NCBI GenBank assembly: GCA_028687335.1
Contig: JAQUAI010000018.1
Span: 1-55,829 of the forward strand
Length of the DNA: 55,829 nucleotides
Source: Gallionella sp.
Lineage (GTDB): Bacteria > Pseudomonadota > Gammaproteobacteria > Burkholderiales > Gallionellaceae
Reading direction: 5' to 3'
Below, piece after piece: positions 51,417-55,829 of the stretch. A program made the translations under genes and the position numbers. Every line of letters starts with the position of its first letter. The stretch's first letter is position 1. The notes under the pieces were generated by a model that saw only the letters and a list, made by a program, of their open reading frames with translations, was not told the origin of the DNA and did no database searches.

Positions 51417-51565
51417 AAGGAGCAGCGCGACGTGGCAATTTATTAAAATGCATTAGACCCACAGGATTGCCGCGCTACGCTCGCAAAGACAAGCAGTCCC
51501 ACTGGATTGCCATGCTGCACTCGCATAACCAGCCACTTGCCAGCTTGCTGGCTTGGCTAGTGGCT
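51417..51565. repeat. Degenerate REP cluster in the nifF to ATP-grasp gap
   Basis: AAGGAGCAGCGCGACGTGGC pairs loosely with ATTGCCGCGCTACGCTCGC downstream. A related unit TGGATTGCCATGCTGCACTC follows, and a hairpin AGCCACT...AGTGGCT spans 51531-51565. The gap 51388-51723 holds no gene besides these repeats and the promoter at its right end. Confidence 0.5.
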
Positions 51566-51673
51566 TCATCAATGACGAACTGGGTGAATAAATCAGAATT
51601 CCCCAATGAATAATTTGAATTCCATGTCGTCAGCGACGATGTGAAACAGCATAAACGCGCCCCGTTTTATTGC

Positions 51674-51688
51674 TGGCACGCTATTCGC
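51674..51688 (+). promoter_or_regulatory. Sigma-54 promoter of the ATP-grasp/Anbu operon
   Basis: TGGCACG-CTAT-TCGC has a perfect -24 block and one mismatch in the -12 block, with exact GG-N10-GC spacing. The start point would be near 51700, 24 bases before the ATG. No TGT-N10-ACA site is seen, so NtrC or another activator is as likely as NifA. Confidence 0.65.
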
Positions 51689-51723
51689 TTTATGTCTTGT
51701 AGGAAAACCGACAGGACACCATC

Positions 51724-53175
51724 ATGAAAATCGCCGCCACCGAATATGCCACCCACACCGCCCACGACGAATTGCTCAACCGCGAGCTGTTGCCGCGCGC
51801 TGCGGCGCAGCCTTTATTCGACTATTTGAGCACGCTCAACGAGAGCGAGTTGGCGGCACGCTGCGAGGCTGTAGATGCCACTATCATGGCGATGGGCATT
51901 ACGTTTACTGTGTATAGCGACTCAGGCAACATTGACCGCGCTTGGCCTTTCGACCCTATTCCCCGTGTCATGGCACGCAAAGAATGGGAGCTTATTCAAG
52001 CCGGCTTAAAGCAGCGTCTGCGCGCACTCAACCTCTTCATCAACGACCTCTATAACGAGCAGCGCATCATCAAAGACGGCATATTCCCTGCCGAGGTGCT
52101 TGAGGGTTCGGGCAATTTCCGCCCGCAATGCCAAGGCATCTCGCCCCGCTTTGGCGTTTGGGCTCACATCTGCGGCACTGACTTGGTGCGCGACCGCGAC
52201 GGCACCGTGTATGTACTGGAAGACAATCTGCGCGTTCCTTCTGGCGTTTCCTACATGCTGGAAAACCGCCAGATCATGAAGCGCATTTTCCCCGAAGTGT
52301 TTCGCACCACAAATATTTTGCCGATAGACGACTACCCCACTCAGCTTTACCAGACGCTGGCGGCGCTTTCCCCGCGCCCCGGAGAGCAACCCGTGATCGC
52401 CGTACTCACACCGGGCATCTACAACTCCGCCTATTTCGAGCATAGCTATCTTGCCCAGCAGATGGGCGCGTATTTGGTAGAAGGCTCTGATCTGGTGGTG
52501 AGCGATGATGACGTGGTGTACATGAAAAGCATCACTGGCTTGCAGCGCGTGGATGTGATCTATCGCCGCATCGACGATGCCTTCCTTGATCCCGAAGTAT
52601 TCAATCCCGATTCGCAACTGGGTGTGCGCGGCTTGATGCGCGCATGGCGCAAAGGCAATGTTGGCATCGCCAACGCGCCCGGTGCGGGCGTGGCTGACGA
52701 CAAAGTCGTGTATGCCTTCGTGCCACAGATCATCAAATATTATTTAAACGAAGAGCCGCTGCTCGCCAACGTGCCCAGCTATCTGTGCATGTATGAAGAT
52801 CAGCGCGAGTATGTGTTGGCGAATCTGGACAAATTGGTGGTGAAGCCCGCGAATGAATCCGGCGGCTACGGCATGCTGATCGGCCCGCGCGCCACAGCGG
52901 AAGAGCGTGCGCAATTCGCCGAGCTCATTCGTGCCAACCCGCGCAACTACATGGCACAGCCCACGCTCGACATCTCCACCGCACCGACGCTGGTGGACGG
53001 CCAACTCGCGCCGCGCCATCTCGACTTGCGCCCCTTCGTGCTGCAATCCGACAAGCTTTACGCCACCACCGGCGGACTCACGCGCGTAGCCTTGCGCAAA
53101 GGCTCACTGGTGGTAAATTCGTCGCAAGGCGGGGGTAGCAAAGACACTTGGATCGTTGAAGAAGGAGAACTGTAA
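51724..53175 (+). CDS. Circularly permuted ATP-grasp protein (COG2308 type)
   Basis: The 483-residue protein belongs to the circularly permuted ATP-grasp ligases: IMAMGITFTVYSDSGNIDRA, WPFDPIPRVM, RDGTVYVLEDNLRVPSGVSY, VVKPANESGGYGMLIGP and DLRPFVLQSDKLY. These are found with alpha-E proteins and Anbu proteases and are thought to form amide bonds on an unknown peptide. The stop overlaps the next start (TAATG). Confidence 0.9.
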   Translation: MKIAATEYATHTAHDELLNRELLPRAAAQPLFDYLSTLNESELAARCEAVDATIMAMGITFTVYSDSGNIDRAWPFDPIPRVMARKEWELIQAGLKQRLRALNLFINDLYNEQRIIKDGIFPAEVLEGSGNFRPQCQGISPRFGVWAHICGTDLVRDRDGTVYVLEDNLRVPSGVSYMLENRQIMKRIFPEVFRTTNILPIDDYPTQLYQTLAALSPRPGEQPVIAVLTPGIYNSAYFEHSYLAQQMGAYLVEGSDLVVSDDDVVYMKSITGLQRVDVIYRRIDDAFLDPEVFNPDSQLGVRGLMRAWRKGNVGIANAPGAGVADDKVVYAFVPQIIKYYLNEEPLLANVPSYLCMYEDQREYVLANLDKLVVKPANESGGYGMLIGPRATAEERAQFAELIRANPRNYMAQPTLDISTAPTLVDGQLAPRHLDLRPFVLQSDKLYATTGGLTRVALRKGSLVVNSSQGGGSKDTWIVEEGEL

Positions 53176-54164
53176 TGCTTGCCCGTGCCGCAGAAAATTT
53201 ATATTGGATGGCGCGCTATCTGGAGCGCGTCGAAAACACCGCGCGCCTCATCAATAGCACCACTCATGTGCTACTTGACCTGCCGCTGGGCGCGACGTTC
53301 GGCTGGGAAAATTTGGTCGAAATCGCTGGTTTAGATAATCTGTTCGAACAAAATTATCCCGAAGCCGACGAACAGGCCATCATGCGTTTTCTTATCGAAG
53401 ACACACGCAACCCGAGTTCAATTTTGTCCTGTGTGCAATATGCGCGCGAGAACACCCGCACCCTGCGCGAAGTGCTCCCAGCCGAAATGTGGGAGCGTAT
53501 CAACAGCCTGTATTTGTACGTGCGAGACAATGCCACCATCGCCTGCCGCAGCCGACGCGAGCGTTACATGGTGTTGAACAGCATCATCGAACAGCGCCAC
53601 GCCATCGTTGGGCTGGTATCAGGAACCATGGCACACGACATGGCATACCAGATCATCAAACTCGGGCGCAATCTTGAGCGCGCCGACATGACTACGCGCA
53701 TTATCGATCTCAATTCTGCCGTGCAATATCCCCAAGACGGCGCGCTACATGAAACACTGATGGAACGAGTATGGATGGGCACGCTGAATTCGCTTTCCGC
53801 CTACCAGACCTATCGCCGCCTCGTTTCCATGCGCGTAGACAACAATGGTGTGGTCGCCTTTCTGTTGCACGACATGCGCTTCCCACGCAGCGTCGAGCAT
53901 AGCCTGAGCGAAATGGAGTCATGCTTCAAACTGCTGCCAAAATCGCAGCAACTGCAACAACTCACCGCGCAGCTACGCCACAAAACCGCCCAACACATCA
54001 CCGACAATTTGGACGCGCTTGCGCTGCACGAGTATCTCGACCTACTACAGGCAGACTTGGGGGAGATACACAACGCACTCACCCAGAACTATTTCCACGC
54101 TTATCAGGACGGACTTCCGCCGGTTGATAACGGGCAAGGTGAAATCGAGTTTGCCCAGCAGTGA
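53175..54164 (+). CDS. Alpha-E helical protein (COG2307 type)
   Basis: The 329-residue all-helical protein opens LARAAENLYWMARYLERVEN, the alpha-E signature, and continues with IIEQRHAIVGLVSGTMAHDM and RNLERADMTTRIIDLNSAV. It always accompanies the ATP-grasp protein and is taken to be its partner. Its own chemistry is unknown. Translation is coupled to the ligase gene. Confidence 0.9.
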   Translation: MLARAAENLYWMARYLERVENTARLINSTTHVLLDLPLGATFGWENLVEIAGLDNLFEQNYPEADEQAIMRFLIEDTRNPSSILSCVQYARENTRTLREVLPAEMWERINSLYLYVRDNATIACRSRRERYMVLNSIIEQRHAIVGLVSGTMAHDMAYQIIKLGRNLERADMTTRIIDLNSAVQYPQDGALHETLMERVWMGTLNSLSAYQTYRRLVSMRVDNNGVVAFLLHDMRFPRSVEHSLSEMESCFKLLPKSQQLQQLTAQLRHKTAQHITDNLDALALHEYLDLLQADLGEIHNALTQNYFHAYQDGLPPVDNGQGEIEFAQQ

Positions 54165-54204
54165 AACCGCGTGTTAGTGTTGCGCGGTGAACACATTTTT
54201 CTTT

Positions 54205-54220
54205 ATGCCACACGTGGCAT
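54205..54220. promoter_or_regulatory. Palindrome before the Anbu gene
   Basis: ATGCCAC-AC-GTGGCAT has perfect 7-base arms, 38 bases before the Anbu start. It may be a regulatory site or a processing hairpin. Confidence 0.4.
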
Positions 54221-54257
54221 GAACTGACCGACCACCGAACCCGATAAGACCCACAAA

Positions 54258-54986
54258 ATGACCTATTGCGTTGCGATTAATACTGAGCAAGGATTGATCT
54301 TCTGCTCCGATTCCCGAACCAATGCGGGCTTCGACAACATCTCCACCTACTCCAAGATGCACACCTTCGTCTGGCCGGGCGAGCGCACTTTCGTATTGCT
54401 CTCTGCGGGTAATCTGGCCACCACGCAATCCGTGGTAAAACGCCTGTGGAGCGACATCGAAAGCAACGCCGTCGTCAACCTGCGTAACGTCGCCAACCTG
54501 CTGGGCGCATCCGACTACATCGCCAGCATCAGCGCCAGTGTGCAAAAACAACATAGCGAACGTGATACTGCTGCCACCAACTTCGAAGCTACCTTCATCT
54601 TTGGCGGACAAATCGGCAAAGACAAACCCGAAACCCTGCTGATCTACCCGCAAGGCAACTACATTCACGAGTCGGACGAGCATCCCTTCATGCAAATCGG
54701 CGAAGTGAAATACGGTAAACCCATTCTTGATCGCGTCATCAAACGCGCCACCCCGCTAACACACGCCGCCCGTTGCGCGCTCGTCTCGATGAATTCCACC
54801 GTACGCAGCAACCTCACTGTCGGCCCACCTATCGACCTGCTCATCTACAAAAAAGACAGCCTCGATTTCGGCCATCGCATGACACTGACCGAAAACGACC
54901 CGTTCGCCAAACAGTTATCCGAAGCGTGGAATCAGGGCTTGATACAAGCACTGGAAAACCTGCCCCGTTTCCCTTGGGAAGGCTAA
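54258..54986 (+). CDS. anbu: Anbu, proteasome-like beta-subunit peptidase
   Basis: The 242-residue protein has the Ntn-hydrolase opening M-T-Y-C-V-A-I, so Thr2 is the likely nucleophile after Met removal. It has GLIFCSDSRTNAGFDNIST, FVLLSAGNLATTQSVVKRL and a typical Anbu C-terminus. Anbu forms open helical or ring assemblies and lies with ATP-grasp, alpha-E and usually a transglutaminase-like gene. The transglutaminase-like gene is missing here. Confidence 0.9.
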   Translation: MTYCVAINTEQGLIFCSDSRTNAGFDNISTYSKMHTFVWPGERTFVLLSAGNLATTQSVVKRLWSDIESNAVVNLRNVANLLGASDYIASISASVQKQHSERDTAATNFEATFIFGGQIGKDKPETLLIYPQGNYIHESDEHPFMQIGEVKYGKPILDRVIKRATPLTHAARCALVSMNSTVRSNLTVGPPIDLLIYKKDSLDFGHRMTLTENDPFAKQLSEAWNQGLIQALENLPRFPWEG

Positions 54987-55056
54987 CAGGCGCTTGCTTT
55001 TCTGTTTAAAAACATCAAAATAAAAACATCCCAATAACCGTTGCTTGAGGCTGCGT

Positions 55057-55533
55057 ATGAGTTACTTTCGTAAGATGTTGCATCTGACATTACTGCTTGC
55101 AGGCATGGCCGTTTCCACCCACGCCACCGCGCAACCCAATCAAGAAGAATTATTGTTGGATGTATTCCGGGGCGTTCTCGGCGGACGTGCCGCAGCCGTT
55201 CAAGCCCCCACCCCGCAAGACGAATTATTCAAAGAAGTGGTTGAGCGTGGCAGCTGCAAACAAACGCGCGACAGTGGCACGTTTTGCGAATACAAAGTCG
55301 GCAAAAAACTCTGGCTTTCCATTCGAGATGTCGGTGGCCGTGAAGAAGCCATCGTCTTCCAACACTCCGACTGGGATGAGGACTACTACGCCGTTTTACA
55401 TGGCGGCTGTATCGCAGTCGTACCCGGCGCGCTGAATCAGAGAAAGTTCGCCAATTATGATGGCGTATACATCTCACCCAAAAATGGCCGCCTGTTCCGC
55501 GCACTGGCAGAGTGCCAAAGTGCTAGACGTTGA
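55057..55533 (+). CDS. Small exported protein of unknown function
   Basis: The 158-residue protein has a signal peptide (MLHLTLLLAGMAVSTHATAQ) and a mature part with four Cys (GSCKQTR, TFCEYKV, GGCIAVV, ECQSARR) that could form two disulfides. I do not recognise the family. A TTG four codons upstream is an alternative start. It follows Anbu by 70 bases and may be a separate gene. Confidence 0.6.
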   Translation: MSYFRKMLHLTLLLAGMAVSTHATAQPNQEELLLDVFRGVLGGRAAAVQAPTPQDELFKEVVERGSCKQTRDSGTFCEYKVGKKLWLSIRDVGGREEAIVFQHSDWDEDYYAVLHGGCIAVVPGALNQRKFANYDGVYISPKNGRLFRALAECQSARR

Positions 55534-55669
55534 CGCTGTAGAAACCCCCATTTCAACTACAAATTCCAGCGGTGATTTTTACTGCGGCGCGCGTGACCAT
55601 CATCCACTTCGAGTTTGATATTTGCTTTGGTTCACGGCGCAATGTGGGCATGAATAGACTTTTTCTACA

Positions 55670-55746
55670 GGGGCGTTAGGGCTTACGTTATGCGCATAAT
55701 TAGAGTTAAGTGACATTTCGTGGAGGTTTTTCCGTCTGTAACGCCC
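55670..55746. other. Inverted-repeat-bounded segment with a dif-like core
   Basis: GGGCGTTA (55671-55678) and TAACGCCC (55739-55746) are perfect reverse complements enclosing 60 bases. Inside is the 12-bp perfect palindrome TTATGCGCATAA (55688-55699). The stretch 55689-55716 resembles a XerC/XerD site: TATGCGCATAA, spacer TTAGAG, then TTAAGTGACAT, with about 9 of 11 and 8 of 11 arm matches to E. coli dif. The surrounding gap 55534-55796 shows no convincing gene. Confidence 0.35.
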
Positions 55747-55796
55747 GTGGCTATTGGGCGAAGCGGAATAATTAGACAAGGTGGTAGTCTGATCCG

Positions 55797-55829
55797 ATGA
55801 AAAAAACACTGTTCTGTCTGTTCACTCCC
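55797..55829 (+). CDS. Possible start of a gene cut by the window edge
   Basis: An ATG opens the peptide MKKTLFCLFTP, which looks like the beginning of a signal peptide. No strong ribosome site is visible upstream and only 11 codons are present, so this is tentative. Confidence 0.25.
   Translation, partial: MKKTLFCLFTP

Noticed and set aside
55671..55746. Integron attC site
   Set aside because: The ends read GTTA...TAAC, the opposite orientation to attC core sites, and no cassette genes or integrase are present.
55600..55809. 69-residue minus-strand frame at the right edge with a CPHC motif
   Set aside because: It crosses the inverted-repeat structure, lacks a ribosome site, and the Cys pair alone is not enough support.

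Overview
The window is a chromosomal segment of a nitrogen-fixing betaproteobacterium. The nif gene set, the Rnf complex, NifL with NifA, and the overall gene style point to the Gallionellaceae/Nitrosomonadales side of the class. That placement is an inference from content, because no rRNA or other marker gene is present. There are no tRNA genes and no CRISPR array.

Layout. 0-2 kb: the end of an IS256-type insertion sequence, a GIY-YIG protein, and a RelB/RelE pair followed by an extra HigA-like regulator. 2.2-4.0 kb: an Fe-S oxidoreductase overlapping a HepT-like protein. 4.3-10.5 kb: a nif operon (nifB, fdxN, nifO-like gene, FprA-type flavodiiron protein, two [2Fe-2S] ferredoxins including a FeSII homologue, nifQ, draG) behind a NifA site and a sigma-54 promoter. 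10.6-15.7 kb: a toxin-antitoxin island (broken RelE, two RelE/HigA-type pairs, HigA coupled to a large HEPN-like protein, HipBA). 15.9-18.7 kb: a secreted MORN-like protein, a decayed gene and a soluble transhydrogenase. 19.0-21.2 kb: a SIR2-like gene with a hemerythrin, then a second hemerythrin on the other strand, each unit behind its own sigma-54-type promoter.

21.2-31 kb: a frameshifted remnant, then an HxlR regulator divergent from a block of hydrolases, short-chain dehydrogenases, an ene-reductase fusion and two zinc-free quinone-reductase-type enzymes, ending with tusA, dsrE2 and a DUF2147 gene. It looks like an electrophile or quinone stress locus. 31.2-34.3 kb: ccoG and a MocR-type regulator. 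34.3-43.7 kb: rnfABCDGEH on the minus strand, divergent from nifLA, with a single NifA site between them. 43.9-46.7 kb: a globin-coupled GGDEF-EAL protein, a Nif11-like protein and a small nif-neighbour protein. 46.8-50.0 kb: housekeeping acpS, pdxJ, recO, era and a HU gene. 50.2-51.4 kb: an unknown gene and the flavodoxin gene nifF behind a sigma-54-type promoter. 51.7-55.0 kb: an ATP-grasp, alpha-E and Anbu proteasome-like operon, also with a sigma-54-type promoter. The right edge holds a secreted protein and an inverted-repeat structure.

How it works together. NifL/NifA would switch on nifB and its companions (FeMo-co synthesis) and the Rnf pump (electrons to ferredoxin or flavodoxin). Flavodiiron protein, FeSII protein and hemerythrins would lower or buffer oxygen around nitrogenase. 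I see seven sigma-54-type promoters by eye, several at genes not usually counted as nif genes. These are the most promising leads, with the HigA-HEPN pair. Many intergenic gaps hold palindromic repeats from several families, and one repeat sits in frame inside a gene.
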